64,000 bases of DNA from Zarea fungicola (taxonomy: Eukaryota; Ascomycota; Sordariomycetes; Hypocreales; Cordycipitaceae), in the NCBI GenBank assembly GCA_900169235.1, contig FWCC01000288.1, positions 1 through 64,000 on the forward strand. The letters are read 5' to 3'. A model generated the notes under the pieces. The model made no database searches and was not told where the DNA came from. It saw only the letters and a program-made list of their open reading frames with translations. Shown in pieces: positions 45,080-57,208 of this stretch. Numbering within the stretch: position 1 is the stretch's first letter; each line of letters opens with the position of its first letter. The translations under genes and the position numbers were made by a program.

Positions 45080-47024
45080 TGTGAAGTGATGTGGTGGTGT
45101 AAGTGCAATGGGTAAGGTGAGGGAAGTTGTGGGTGAGGTGTGAGTAAGGCGTGTAAGTCAGTTGATGAAAGTCTTTCAGTGTAAAGTAAAGATGAAATCT
45201 TCAACTTGGAAAAAAGCAATTCTCTCAAAGTAGAGAATCAGATTTAGTTGGTAGAAGAGAAGAGTGATGAGTGATGAGTTGGAAAATTCTCAACACCACG
45301 ACAGGTTCGTCGCGCCGCCTAAGTACTCCTTGGCCGGAATGATTTCCGGCCTCATGGAGCGGGGGACAAAGGGTCATGCTTGCATGGCGACCCAAGGGCT
45401 CCCAAGCCCTTGCTAAATAGTACATTCTAGACCCAGAGAAAAATTAAATGAAGCCCAGCATGATGACACTCGCGCGTCGACGTCGGCAGATGCCCGTCCT
45501 CGTTCGTGTTGAGGCCGTCACGACCTCCCACACAGAAGAAGCGGCAAACACCATTTTCGTTGTCGTTTCGCAGACAAGGTGTAACGCGCGTCAGGAAATA
45601 ACAAATAACGTTTGGATTTCAACAAATGCAAGCTGTTCCGCGGCCACTGTTTTGTAGGCCCCTCTCTGAGTGAGTTGCCAACAACTCAACCAACGCGGCC
45701 AGCGTGCCACACCTCACCAAATAATCACACGGTCATGCTTTTCAATTCTCGTCTCAGTACTGGGACCCTCCATCCAGCTCTGGGGTTACTCCATTCAGCC
45801 CACATCAAAGCAGCGCTAATGCCAGCGCCGTGTGGAGGGCGAACCGGAGGAGCTAGACAATGGGAGGCAATGCCCAGCCATGAGCCCAAAACAAGGACAA
45901 AGCTGTGGTCATGTGGCCCACCGGATACCGAGTCTGCCCGGCCTCGAGATAAGAATAAGCGGGGGGCGTTGGCCGGAATCGTTCCGGCCAACACACCATT
46001 ACGGCCTTCACGGCGCCGTATTTTCATGTCCGAGTTATCGGAGTGGTGGCCCAAGATGCGCCGCGCCCTGTTTGCTGATGAAAAGCTAACACGTAATACG
46101 TTGCACCATCATCTACCGCGCTCCGCTCTTCGGACGGTCACTGCATCAAGTCCTGCATATCCACATTAATAGATATATAGCGGTTCGCACTCTTGAAACA
46201 TGTCGAGAGTTTAATTTTTTTCTTTGGGCATTTCCCGTTTCGGGGCATGTGAATCTATATAATGGTGTTACGACAAACGTTTAATTGAAGCTGTTTTATT
46301 ATCACGAGGCTACGCCGTTAATCAGGATTTGCACTTGCACATTCGCAACAGTTCGTCATAGCAAGCAACACATCATGGCCCTTTGGGTAGAAAATTGAGC
46401 AAATGCCACACTTGTGGGGCTATTTTTATTGATTGTCAAAAACATTCCAGAGTTATTCGTCCAAATGGTAAAGCCAGCCAAGGCCCCGCGAAACCGAATC
46501 CGATTATCGGGCGGTCCGTCAGTAGCGTAGCAGTGGCGCTTCCCGAATGCCGAGCCCATGTCTTTGTATACGGTCCAAGAAAACAGCGTTAATAAAGGTC
46601 GTAAAAGCGTGCATCGTACCAGATCTCAGCGGTCCCGCTGCTGAGACGGTAGCACCGGCTTAAAAATTAGAGCAGAGGTCGAATGAGTGTAGGAAATCGT
46701 AGGGTGCCCGCCCGCAGTATCGCAAGTGATGGAAAAACGCGAGAGCACAGCTCAAATGATATGATCGCGTTGACATGAGAAATCCCAGAGGACCAAAAAG
46801 AGGACCAGACAGAAGAATCTAAACATAGGAAATCTAGACGTAGAGTTTCGTAGGTAAAATACCCAAGAGCAAAGTACGTTACCAACAAAGAAATATTTTG
46901 AGCGAGTGACGAATGAAAACACAACTTGGCGCGAAACCAGCGCGCACAGAATTGGATTCCCAAAAGCATGTCAAATAGGGAAAGATACACCCCAACGCCA
47001 AGGAAAGCAACAAAATACAAGCTT
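45080..47024. other. intergenic region
   Basis: 1.9 kb between the IDO start and the end of the Ser/Thr-rich gene. The 150 bp before IDO are pyrimidine-rich on its coding strand with short GTGATGA repeats near 45268. Frames up to 185 codons lack family features and I do not support any. Confidence 0.45.
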
Positions 47025-49019
47025 TCATCTGTACTGTACGCCTGCAATTGCACTCATACTCCTCGGGATAGTCACAGTCTTGAAACCACTCAGGCGATCG
47101 TCAGACGTGCCGTTCGGGAAACCGGCGCGTGACATATTCGAGGTAGTGGTCTCTGTCTGTGGTTCCTTGTCACTGGACGAATTGGGTGAGGACGTCATCT
47201 CACTAGGCATTTCTGGCACAGATGCCATGCTGCTCGATGAGCCGGATGCGGTCGAGGTTGGCCCGTCTGTAAATGTGGGAGAAAGGCTGATGATCGAGGA
47301 ACCGTGCACCGTCGTGGCGGAGCTTCCAGGGTCGGAAAGTCTTTCCCGGGCGGCGGCGGCACTGCCATGCGGGCTGATGAAGGTGGAGAAACTCTGAATA
47401 GCCGGAGTGCTCAGGTCATCAGTCGGCATAGCTGCTGCTGTGCTATTCTCTGCGTGTACGCTGATGGTGACTGCAGTAGTGTCTGCCTCTAGAGAAGATA
47501 CTGTGATGTTCTTGCCAAGGGCAGCCTGACCAAGACTAGTCGTGACATTGTCGGCCGTAGAGCTAGCCAACCCAATTTCGACAGTGAGAATAGGTATCGT
47601 GGAAATCTCAATAGACGCAGTAGCCGTATCATTCTTCGAAAGAGGCTGAATGGTAGCAGCCGCAGTTGTTTCAGTGTCTGAGGCAGAAGCCGTCAAAGAT
47701 GTCTCCGATTCGAGCCGGCTCGTAAGAGAAGTCAAAGACCCTTGACTGGGCATCGTCGCGTTCTTCTCAAACAGAGGCTTTCTGGTAAGAGGCTCCGCTT
47801 TGGGATCAGAAGACGTGACATTCAGCGGCGAAAGGCTCTGTTTGGGAAAAGTAAGAGGGGAGGCCGAGTTTGCGGATTCCATGGCAATAGCGGTGCCATT
47901 CTTGACGGCCGGGCCCGTGGAGTTGTATGCTTGCATACTGTTGACAAACTTTGCGTTGGCGCTGGCTTTTGCGGTACCGTGACTCAGGTGAATCGTGCGT
48001 GTCGTGTAAATGGTAGACGTCATGGTGGTGGTAATTGTCGTTAGGTCGTCGGTGCCGGTTTCAGAAGGATTGGTCGATGCTTCAGATCCTGAGAGAGTAG
48101 CGGCGGATGATACAGTGTCTTCAGGACTTGCCGAGCCCGACATGGAAGTCGAGACAGACACAGCGGTGTCTCCCGCGGGGTTGGCCGCACTCAACTCGTC
48201 CGTGACACTGTCAGCTGGAGCAGCTGCCGCGGTGCTGCCAGACTTGTCTGCGCTACCAGTAGCCGCAGAGGCATCACCCTCTTTAAAGACGGCAGCACCA
48301 CTTGGGAGCTCCTTTACCTTTTTGCCGCCGGCTACCGATGCTAGATTGCAGTTAGTGCTTCTACGGAAGAGGGGGTGTTCACTTACAGTCATGGAGCGAC
48401 GCTGGAGAGAGCCGCCTCCCAGGCGATGGAGAAGATGCTCGGGAGCGCAGTCTTGGTCGTCGATGCTCTTGCTGCTGCTGTCCAAAGAGACAGTCTCCGA
48501 AGCTTGAGAATTTGGAGAATCTCCATCTGGGGAACCTTTACTCGAAGAGCTTGCAGTGCTTCCACCGCTTCCACCGGAAGAACTTCCAGGAGATATGTCG
48601 GGAGACAAACCCGGGTTGCTTGGCGTGGCAGTGGAAGCATCGGATGCGGTATCTGACGTCAAAGATGCGGCCGTGCTGCCCGACTCAGATCCGGCCACAG
48701 GAGAGGATTCAATCATCTTGCTGCCTGTGTTGACCTTTTTGCCATTAATCAGAGCCTCCACCTCGTCCTCGAGTGCCTTGATACGGTCAAGAATAGAGAC
48801 GAGTCCACTGGTGGGCACTTCCACAATATCGGATCGCTTCTGCTCTTCCACAATATCACGGGCCACTTTGAGGGTATCGCTGAAGCGGGCGAGCTCGGTT
48901 GTCGAAAAGCTGTTATCACCGCGGCTCTGCAAGCCATGATTGGGGGCATCGAGGCCGTCGGGAGAAAGCAGGCTGCGAAGGGTCAAGCCCACGCCGAAGA
49001 GCTTCTCAGGCAAGACCAT
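47025..49019 (-). CDS. large Ser/Thr/Ala-rich protein of unknown function
   Basis: An uninterrupted frame of 664 codons from the ATG at 49019. Residues 1-100 look globular, with a coiled-coil stretch (LVSILDRIKALEDEVEALIN). From about residue 110 to the end it is low complexity, dominated by Ser, Thr, Ala and acidic residues, with many potential N-glycosylation sites (NST, NVT, NKS). No signal peptide, GPI signal or membrane helix is clear. Composition suggests a cell-wall or secreted glycoprotein, or a disordered regulator. Near 48337-48390 the minus strand shows a GTAAGT donor, GCACTAACTG branch site and CTAG acceptor 46 nt apart. Removing it would break the frame, so the true gene structure around residue 215 is uncertain. 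Confidence 0.6.
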   Translation of the reverse strand: MVLPEKLFGVGLTLRSLLSPDGLDAPNHGLQSRGDNSFSTTELARFSDTLKVARDIVEEQKRSDIVEVPTSGLVSILDRIKALEDEVEALINGKKVNTGSKMIESSPVAGSESGSTAASLTSDTASDASTATPSNPGLSPDISPGSSSGGSGGSTASSSSKGSPDGDSPNSQASETVSLDSSSKSIDDQDCAPEHLLHRLGGGSLQRRSMTVSEHPLFRRSTNCNLASVAGGKKVKELPSGAAVFKEGDASAATGSADKSGSTAAAAPADSVTDELSAANPAGDTAVSVSTSMSGSASPEDTVSSAATLSGSEASTNPSETGTDDLTTITTTMTSTIYTTRTIHLSHGTAKASANAKFVNSMQAYNSTGPAVKNGTAIAMESANSASPLTFPKQSLSPLNVTSSDPKAEPLTRKPLFEKNATMPSQGSLTSLTSRLESETSLTASASDTETTAAATIQPLSKNDTATASIEISTIPILTVEIGLASSTADNVTTSLGQAALGKNITVSSLEADTTAVTISVHAENSTAAAMPTDDLSTPAIQSFSTFISPHGSAAAARERLSDPGSSATTVHGSSIISLSPTFTDGPTSTASGSSSSMASVPEMPSEMTSSPNSSSDKEPQTETTTSNMSRAGFPNGTSDDRLSGFKTVTIPRSMSAIAGVQYR

Positions 49020-50770
49020 GGTGGTCCAAGAAGCAATTGACGGCGGCAGTTCCCTTTACTTAAGGTGGACAGGGAAACGGAGCTGCCGGGTTGGGGATGT
49101 AATGCAGGAAACGTAAAGTGTCGTGTGAAGGACCAGAACGGGAATAGACAAGGTAACTGAATAGAATAACTAAAAGATGAGGGTATAAATTCGCACTTTC
49201 AACCCTAAAGTTGAATGTTTGGGAACGAGTGATGCAAGTGCTGGAGATGGGAGGCATTATGTAGCACTTATAGTAACGTGGTTGCTATGCTTTGAGGAGC
49301 AACGCATTCCAGTTGGGCAGGACAATGAGGTGGTGCACAGCAACGGAAAAGTCTGGGATGGATTAAATGGGTATTAGTGGATGAAGAAATTAAACTGTCA
49401 TTTCAATGAACATTACATTTAATTGAACAAAGAGCTGTTGTAGACAGTGCTGGTAAACCTTGCTGTGGTGTAGGGTACGTTGGGTCAGTTATCGACAATG
49501 GTGCGGCGTGCATCTGCATTTAACATGGTACACTGAAATTGCACTAATCGGTATTTAAATGAGACGTGTGATGAATACCCGCGGTTTCTACACGTGTGAT
49601 TTCACTAACAGTGACTGCAAGGCATGAGTCTGAGCTACCGCTGACAGCCTCAAGAGCGACTCTTGAAGAAATTCACCTGCAAGCATTGAAGGAGCCTATT
49701 AATATTGATTAAAATGCATTTTGTACGAGTGGCTGCGCAGTTGGCGCTGTGCGGGATTGCTCTAGGCATTGGTCCTGGCAATTCCGGTGAAGCAGCGAGA
49801 TATCCATGCTGACACCAAAGCGACTTGCTGTTTTTTACCAACTTGATTTAATTTCGTTTACGCTTCCATTGTTGTGGCCTGTTCCTTTTTGCAAACGGAG
49901 TTGTAGCTGAAAAGTCCAAGGAAAAAGAAAGACCAAACGTTTGTTGTATCAATGTTGGACGGGTCGTGTGATTGGCCAGACAAAAGACAAGTAACCGGAT
50001 ACAAAGGTTAAGTGGTCGTGATACCTGCGCTTCCCCATTGTCGCTGGCATGTGGGCTGGTATCCGCGACTCCACGCGTAGGTACCTCGACGTTATGGCAG
50101 CCCGTCATCCCCTTTAGGTGCATATCAAACTCGGGGCTAGTCCGTTTCTGGAGCCTTCCCTGGTCCACCCAAATCTCTCCTTGGCCACTTTGCATGCTTT
50201 CCTTCTAACCTGGAGCGAGCGTCACGTCCGCCCTCCCGCCTGGCACAGCGGAGGCGACAAGAAACCTTTTGCCCATTTTATTGTGCGCCGCCTCTGGCCC
50301 AAAAACCGCCAGCATGAGACCACGGCCACCAGAAAAAAAATTGCTACGAAGGAGACGAGACCCCCCAGGATGAAAATCCCGCCTCACACCCAGAATCCCC
50401 CTCCCCCTTCCCATCCCATCATCACATCCCTCTCCCGCCGTCCATCAGCACATCACCAAAACCATCACCAACCCGCCTTTCTGCTGCTTGCTCCACGTAA
50501 TACGCCCCTGGTCACTAAAGTATACAGAACGCACACGCACCACACCATCCCATAGCCCATCAGCACAAGCCCGCCTACGTTGAAAGGGGACAAAAAAACA
50601 AGGCAAACCACGCTGCAAATTTTGATCCACCACAAATTCTGTCCTTTGCAACAAGCAAAATCCTCATCGCCGTCGTCGCTTCCCGTGTCGTCTTTTCGCG
50701 CCGTCAGACCGTAGACAGTTGACCGCGTATTTAATCCGGACGCGCAGCTTTCAAATCAATTCTTCCCCCC
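49020..50770. other. divergent intergenic region
   Basis: 1.75 kb between the Ser/Thr-rich gene start (-) and IES4 (+). From 50.2 to 50.76 kb it is rich in C and T, with CCATCACC-type repeats, suiting an IES4 promoter and leader. A GTAGTACG-free ORF of 145 codons there is low-complexity and not supported. Confidence 0.45.
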
Positions 50771-51673
50771 ATGGCTCCACCGACCAAGACATCGGATGGC
50801 CGACGCAAGTCTGGAGGCAAGCCAACCCTCGTCGTCACCCTCACTGTTCCATCCGCCATCCTACGCGAAGCCCTCGGCCAAGACGAAGCGAAGCCAGAGT
50901 CTCCTGCTGCCGCCAGTGACCACAAGGACAGCACGAGCGACGTCAAAGAGTCGCCATCCACGCCTCCGCCTGCCACTAATGGTAGCGGCGAAGCCCCATC
51001 CGACTCGAATGCTGCTACACCGGCCGGCGAAGGCACGCCTGCACCGTCCATGATGGGACCCCCAACCGATGGAAGGAAAAAGGGCGTCAAGAGAGGAGCC
51101 CCGGCCACGGGCGAGCCCAAGATCCGTGGCAAGCCCGGGCCCAAGAAGAAACCGCGTCTGTACGTATCCTACACTGCTGTCTCCTTTCCGTCTCCCACTA
51201 ACATGCCCTCCAGGGAGGACGGTACTATTGATCACGCCGCCGTTCGCGCCAATGCCGCCGCCCACAAACTCGGTCCAAAGGCAAACCAAGGTGCCATCAA
51301 CGCCGGTCTTCGTGCCCTGGATCGATCGGGCAAGCCCTGTCGCAAATGGGACCGGGGCAGCTTTACACTCAAGAGCTTCACCGGCGTTGTCTGGGAGATT
51401 AGCCGCTGGACTGCACCTCCCAAGGCCAATGGCGAGGGCGACTCGGAGGACACGCCGGCCGACTCCGCCGACAGCAGCAACAAGGAAAACAAGGAAAACG
51501 GGCAAGAGGGCAATAGCGTCGCCAACCACAGCGCCTCTCACCAGAGCATTGCCAATCACAGTGTTGCCAACAGCAATGCTGGTGGTGATGTTGAGATGCA
51601 GAGCATTGCCAGCCACAATGCCTCATCGCCTGCGCCTGCGCCTGCACCGGCTCCTGTGGCAGCTGCGTCATAG
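50771..51673 (+). CDS. IES4: INO80 chromatin-remodelling complex subunit Ies4
   Basis: Small, largely disordered subunit of the nuclear INO80 complex, in yeast a target of the DNA-damage checkpoint kinases. Exons are 50771-51159 and 51214-51673, giving 282 residues. It starts with a basic tail then KPTLVVTLTVPSAILREALG, a conserved N-terminal element. A Pro/Ser/Ala-rich linker follows, then the basic stretch KIRGKPGPKKKPRLEDGTID, rebuilt by the splice. The core is KLGPKANQGAINAGLRALD and RSGKPCRKWDRGSFTLKSFT, the diagnostic Ies4 block. The C-terminus is Asn/Ser/His/Ala-rich with PAPAPAPAPV. The 54-nt intron is a multiple of three without a stop. Confidence 0.9.
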   Translation: MAPPTKTSDGRRKSGGKPTLVVTLTVPSAILREALGQDEAKPESPAAASDHKDSTSDVKESPSTPPPATNGSGEAPSDSNAATPAGEGTPAPSMMGPPTDGRKKGVKRGAPATGEPKIRGKPGPKKKPRLYVSYTAVSFPSPTNMPSREDGTIDHAAVRANAAAHKLGPKANQGAINAGLRALDRSGKPCRKWDRGSFTLKSFTGVVWEISRWTAPPKANGEGDSEDTPADSADSSNKENKENGQEGNSVANHSASHQSIANHSVANSNAGGDVEMQSIASHNASSPAPAPAPAPVAAAS

Positions 51674-54312
51674 TCCCAAGGCCACGGAACTTTTGGTGTC
51701 CTGGAAGCATCCTACCATGGATTTATCCAATTGTACTGCCAACAAGGGGACCGTACTCAAGGTCATCTGCAGTAATCTGTGCTTGTTTCTTCTTTTTTTC
51801 CTTTTTTTTTTTGCTCTTTTAGTTGACGTTGAAAGAAACGGCGTCTACAACTTTGCATGGGATGGACGGTGAAAATACAGCAACTTGCTGCAACGGCGTT
51901 TTTGAATTTTATTGTAAGGGTAGAACTGTAAATATAGGGCAGCGAGTTGTGCTTTCATTGAAGAGGATGCGGGTAGAAGAGAATAATGTACCAATACACA
52001 CACACAATTGGCTTGTGCCTGTCTCAGACGGAGGGATTGCATGACGTGACAATACAATGAACTAACAGAATGTGCGCACGGGATTCAGTGCATTGCGTGT
52101 TGCTTGGGCCGTGATGGAGGCGGAGCTGGGAGGAATTGCCTCCACTCACGGTGATGCTGGCTGCATACGCCAAGAGCAAATACGCCTCGTACAAGTAAGT
52201 TGTCAATACATTAGTCTTTCCTTTGCACGGTATTGGGGTATTCAATAGTATTGATAACCGCTATTAGGATGATTAGCCTACTTGGCTGATTCATCTACTC
52301 CCACTCATCGCATCACTTGCGAGTCGGTTAATGAACCATTTCCGGCCGGCAACCGGTATTACTCTAGGGCAGAAACACCAGAACCCATTCAGAAACGGAT
52401 AGACCACCATGTCACAGAAGCTATGCTGTTGAGAGTCGGCATGACTTTGGCTCATGGTCTCACGCTTCCATTCCAAGCCATCTCGTGGAACAACACCCAA
52501 AGGCAAACCAATCTGGCCCGTCTCAAAAACCACTAAATGCGGGCGCAATAGTATGGCGGCACACATTCAAACTATGCCTACCCATTCACAATGTGGGACA
52601 CTGGTTGCAAATGCTACGGTGAGCTGTTCACAGTCCGTCAAACGCAAGACGTTGAACGCCATGGTTACATGGCATATCTGGAATAACGAGATTTCATTCC
52701 TGCAAGCGCCGAGGGTCTCCTTGCCTTGGGCACCGCCGAAACAGCTTTTACTAGGGCTGTAAGATGAAGACCGAAATCTTGCTGTTAACAAAGACAGCAA
52801 ACGAGAAAGAGTCTAATGTATTTAATAGGACTTTTGTCGGCCTGTCCGGAATTTCCTGTTTTGAATGACATCTGCCTCATTTTAAAGCAAGCAGTAGGTA
52901 TCACGTCTCTGCGCTGTGCGGTCAGCCACGACAGTGAACCTGAGCTATGATAATGATATGCCAAGCATTGATACCATGCCTTTTTCCTATTTTGGAACTC
53001 GGGGAAGATCATAGAGCGGGGAGGGATTTGTCGGGACATGTCCTTTGGATTGTCAGTGGTGCTGTCATGGACTACCTCTCCAGCTGAACAGTGCTGGTCT
53101 CAATGAATCCATTGGACACCTCTTGGAAGGCGAGAAAATAATTCATGCATATATATATATATATATAAACATATACATGCAACTATTGGTAAACCTGGGG
53201 CAGCTGAAGCATATGCCTCTTAGCCGTTGCTTACTAACACGACGACTCAGTGTTCTGATGTGTCGGCTGCATGAAACAAGGGTTGTAGCACTAAACTTAT
53301 GCATGCTACTTGGTATTGTCCAGTGTCCACAGAATTGACAGCCTTGCCCAAAGCTCTGGCCAGGGTGGGTAAAAAATAGCTTGTACACGTACCAGATGCA
53401 AGCTTGCTACCCCGATTATGACGATGAAATCTCCAAGGTTAAATCGATTCGGCGCGGGATTCACGTTGCAATGGATGCTCAAGTCCGTACATGCTTGGTG
53501 CAAGGTGGCGGTGGGCGGTGGACAGTACGGTGGAGTGCCCTGTAAATGTCTTCCCCCGCGTCATTGGGGTGGCTCGTTGCGGGTGCATGCGCAGGCACGG
53601 CCTACAGGGGACAAGGTGGCTGGGTGGCTGCCCAGATAGCGCCAGAATGCGGTTCTTAGCTGGTCCAGTGACTGCTGCCACCAGCGACGGGACACGCATA
53701 CTTTGAGGTACCTACATCGAGTTGTGGACTGTTAGGTGGGCGACTGCAATTGGATTCCGACATTCTCGCGCCTTCCGATATGTCAATTTTAATCTGTAAT
53801 CGAGAATTCCCTCAAGACTGGTTTTCTGCTGTCAGATTGCCTTTTAATTCTTCAAAAAAACTTGCTCGACCTTGCTTCTTCTGGAACTCGTCGCTCTGTT
53901 TAGGCTAATGATAAGCAGCCAACCTTGTACCTAACAAGTACACTCCCCCAGCCTAACCGCCACCACACCCTGTGTACTGAACATCCCAAGTCTCACCCAT
54001 CCATCTCCAACCTACAGCTCCAACTTTGACATTGTCCCGCTTCCTGCCTGTTCCGAGGCCATCGTTAGCAGCCAGACTTGTTTGAAATTGCCTCGTTGAT
54101 CTTGTTTACTTTTCTTACTCCTTGACGCGCTACAACTGTCACCTTGCCCATGGCCATCGTGCCGTAGCGGTCCCATTGCATCATCCACCGATAGACCTCG
54201 CCGATTCACCCGCGACCCATCACGTCCCGGCTCCCTGGTTTGCAACTTCATCACAGCCAAGCAAGCGTACGACCCTCTGTCCATCGCCCTTGTCCTCCGA
54301 CCCTCTCATCTC
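51674..54312. other. gene-free interval of 2.6 kb
   Basis: No gene is supported. 51790-51815 has a T-rich run typical of a 3' untranslated region. An AT microsatellite lies at 53149-53166. The last 400 bp before the next gene are CT-rich and likely promoter and leader. Confidence 0.45.
53149..53166. repeat. AT dinucleotide microsatellite
   Basis: Nine uninterrupted AT units in intergenic DNA. Confidence 0.95.
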
Positions 54313-56594
54313 ATGTCTGGCGCTGGACAGCATCGCTCACCTGGTGCAATAGACCCCCGCGTGACCCCATCGAGACCATTGCCGTCCTTTGCAGATCCCG
54401 CTGCCACTGATAACCGAGACAACGAGTACAACTTCTACACGCATCCGTCCCGCACCTCGATTCTCGACCAGCACGGCAACCTGACCATCGACCCAACAGC
54501 CTTTCTCGTCTGCTCCGGGCGAGCTACCCCGACCATGGACGACCTCGCCGCCAGCGAGGGCTCTGCCTCCATGTGGCGCCCCAACAGCACCCTCCCGCCG
54601 TACTCTAGAGTCTTTGACTTTTTTGGCAATCAGGATGCCGACGACATGTCGGAAGACGGCGAGGACCGCTTCTTCGTGCCCTCGTACCTGGAGTCGTCGA
54701 CGTACATGCAAAAGCTCCGCGAGGCACACAGAACCCACATACAGGCGCGGCGGGAGCAAAAACGAAACGGCATCATGTCCTCTGACAATGGTTTCTCGTC
54801 AGACTACCTGCCGGCGGGATCGCACAGAGGCCTCTCACATAGCGTGGTGGAGCGCTCCTCCGCACTCGCCTCCGAGGACCACGACTCCCTCTCTCCGCTG
54901 CCGCATCGCTGGAACAAGGGCGACATGAGCGGCGGCCTGGAGCTGCACGACGACGGGCTAGGGGTCAAGTATGTTGAAATCAAGGGGCATCTGGACAGAG
55001 AACACGAAGCGTGCGGTATTCGTGCCGATTACCACATGCCCCCACAGTGTGGTATATACTATTTCGAAGTTAATATCCTAGCTGCCAGGCGAGACGAGTA
55101 AGTTTGTTTTTATATCTTTGGTTGTAGTGATGCTAATGTGATAGGACCTATATTGCTATTGGCTTCTCCAGCAAAGCCTCTTCCACAGCGAGACCTGTAG
55201 GCTGGGAGCCCGAGTCTTTTGGCTACCATGCCGACGATGGCCGGTGTTTTTCTGGGCAAAATATCGGGCGGCCGTTTGGTCCGACATATTCTGCCGGAGA
55301 CATTATTGGCTGTGGTTTAAATTTTCGCGACAAGACGGCGTTTTATACCAAAAACGGTGTCCATATCGGTGCGTCCTTTACTCCCAGGACCCGGCCACTA
55401 CTAACAGTTGACAGGTGTTGCTTTCCAAGATGTTGCAAAGGGCAGATTGTACCCATCTGTCAGTTTAAAAAAGGCCGGCGAGCATGTCTTGGTCAATTTC
55501 GGCTCAACTCCTTTCGTGTACAATATCAACGAAATGATGCATGTACGTTGACCCTTTGTGCGGAACTGGTTATAGCCGTCTAACTTGCAGCCAGGAACAA
55601 TGTGACAAGATTCAAAGAGACATTGACGCGGCGGACACGTCGAAACTCGAACCCGGGCTTTGCGAGACGGACTTTATTCAAGCGCTGGTTATGCAGTTTC
55701 TGCAACACGACGGTTATGTCGAGACAGCGCGCGCCTTTGCGGAAGATTTGAGGCTACAAAATGAAGCGCTGAGTTCGAATACGGGTCCGAAAGTGAGTAG
55801 TATCAACATTCGAGACGACGAAGACGCGAATAATAGACAACGTAAGTGGCAATCCCGCTGGTGCCGGACATGGGCCGAGCAGCTAATAGCCCAAAGGCAT
55901 TCGACGAGCGATTCTAGAGGGCGATGTCGACCGTGCTCTCAAGTACACCAACGCATACTATCCACAGGTATTACACGAGCACGAGCCCGTCTACTTTAAG
56001 CTGCGGTGCCGCAAGTTTATCGAAATGGTCCGCAAGGCAGCTCAACTCAACATGCTCGCGGAGGCGGCCCAAAATGGCCACGGCGCCCAGGAAGACATGG
56101 ATATGGATGCGAATGGCGACGGCTACGAGTGGGAGGATGCACCGGCGGCCCAGAGCGAGGACCAAGTGCTCAACCTAGAACGGGACATGCTCGAGTACGG
56201 GCAGGCGCTGCAGGCCGAGTACGCCGAGGACTCGCGCAAGGAAGTGGGCAAGGCGCTGGACGAGATATGGTCTCTGATTGCGTACCGCAACCCGCTCAAG
56301 GAGCCTCAAGTCAGCCACCTTTTGCACCGCAAGGGACGAGTCATTGTAGCAGAGGAGCTCAACTCTGCGATTTTATGTATGTATTCCCGCAACTCTGTTT
56401 CCTCTTGGCCAAAACTAGAGAAACTGGTACTAACAATCGCAGCATCGCTCGGCAAGTCGTCACGGGCCGCGCTGGAAAACGTGTACGCGCAGACGAGTGT
56501 CTTGCTGGATGACCTGCGGCAGGACGGCGGCGACGGGGCGTTTACCTCCCTGGGGGATGTAATAGGCAAGATTCAGACAGAACAGGACGTCTAG
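54313..56594 (+). CDS. GID1: RanBPM/Gid1-like SPRY-LisH-CTLH-CRA protein
   Basis: Scaffold subunit of the GID/CTLH E3 ubiquitin ligase (yeast Vid30/Gid1, animal RanBP9), which in yeast degrades gluconeogenic enzymes. Six exons: 54313-55097, 55145-55368, 55415-55542, 55595-55841, 55897-56376 and 56443-56594, giving 671 residues. The N-terminal 210 residues are disordered. The SPRY domain spans exons 1-3 (GIYYFEVNILAARRDETYIA, GWEPESFGYHADDGRCF, GDIIGCGLNFRDKTAFYTKN, GRLYPSVSLKKAGEHVLVNF). LisH/CTLH follows (FIQALVMQFLQHDGYVETAR, RIRRAILEGDVDRALKY), then CRA to the end. The exon 4 acceptor must be at 55594, since the AG at 55590 gives a stop. The assignment as the Gid1 orthologue rather than another RanBPM relative is inferred from domain order. 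Confidence 0.92.
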
Positions 56595-56725
56595 GTGACT
56601 GACTGTTGCCGTGATGAGAATCACTTGCCGCGGACAGTAGGGCTCATGACGCAGCCCGTCCATGGATGACCATGATGGTGTTTGGGCGTTTACATGACTG
56701 GGCTTTTCTTTTCCTTCTTTCCTTT

Positions 56726-56825
56726 TCTTTCCTCGTTGCGCTCGACGTGGATTTTCTTTCATCGCTGCGCTCGAAGTGGATGATAAAATCACCAGCGATT
56801 TCTTTCCTCGCTGCGCTCGACGTGG
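56726..56825. repeat. 27-bp element in three copies
   Basis: TTCTTTCCTCGCTGCGCTCG with following ACGTGG occurs at 56726, 56754 and 56799 with one to three changes each. Between and after the copies, AAATCACCAGCGATTT occurs twice (56786-56801 and 56831-56846). Related CCTCGCTTTGCTCG-like words appear at 59446 and 63953. Confidence 0.85.
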
Positions 56826-57122
56826 GTTATAAATCACCAGCGATTTATGTCGTTTCCAATGCTTTTTTTCTTAATTTTATTACACGGTTGAATGAAATTT
56901 GAAATGAAGGCTCATTCATAGGCTTTGGGTAGGCCATTTTCTTGCAGCACAATGCAAATCTGTTTATCGTTGGGAGTATCACTCTGCGAGGTGTCGTTTT
57001 CTGCATATCAGGTTCACTATGGACGGTTACTTGTCTATTATTCAAACTCTACTCGCAGTATACTTTAACCAAAGCTTTAATGTATCAAGTTGGTATATTG
57101 AACTCTTTTCTATCCCTGCAAT

Positions 57123-57208
57123 GTGATGGTATGGTACAAATAGGTGATGGTATGGTACAATAGGTGATGGTACTGGTACAAATATGTGACGGTACTGGTA
57201 CAAAATTG
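57123..57208. repeat. 20-23-bp tandem repeat, four copies
   Basis: Copies at 57123-57143, 57144-57163, 57164-57185 and 57186-57208 share GTGATGGTA-TGGTACAAA with small indels. It lies 50 bp beyond the Sam37 stop codon. Confidence 0.9.

Noticed and set aside
46667..47053. 128-codon hydrophobic minus-strand frame resembling a membrane protein
   Set aside because: It lies at and beyond the 3' end of the Ser/Thr-rich gene; hydrophobicity follows from local T-richness and there is no family pattern.
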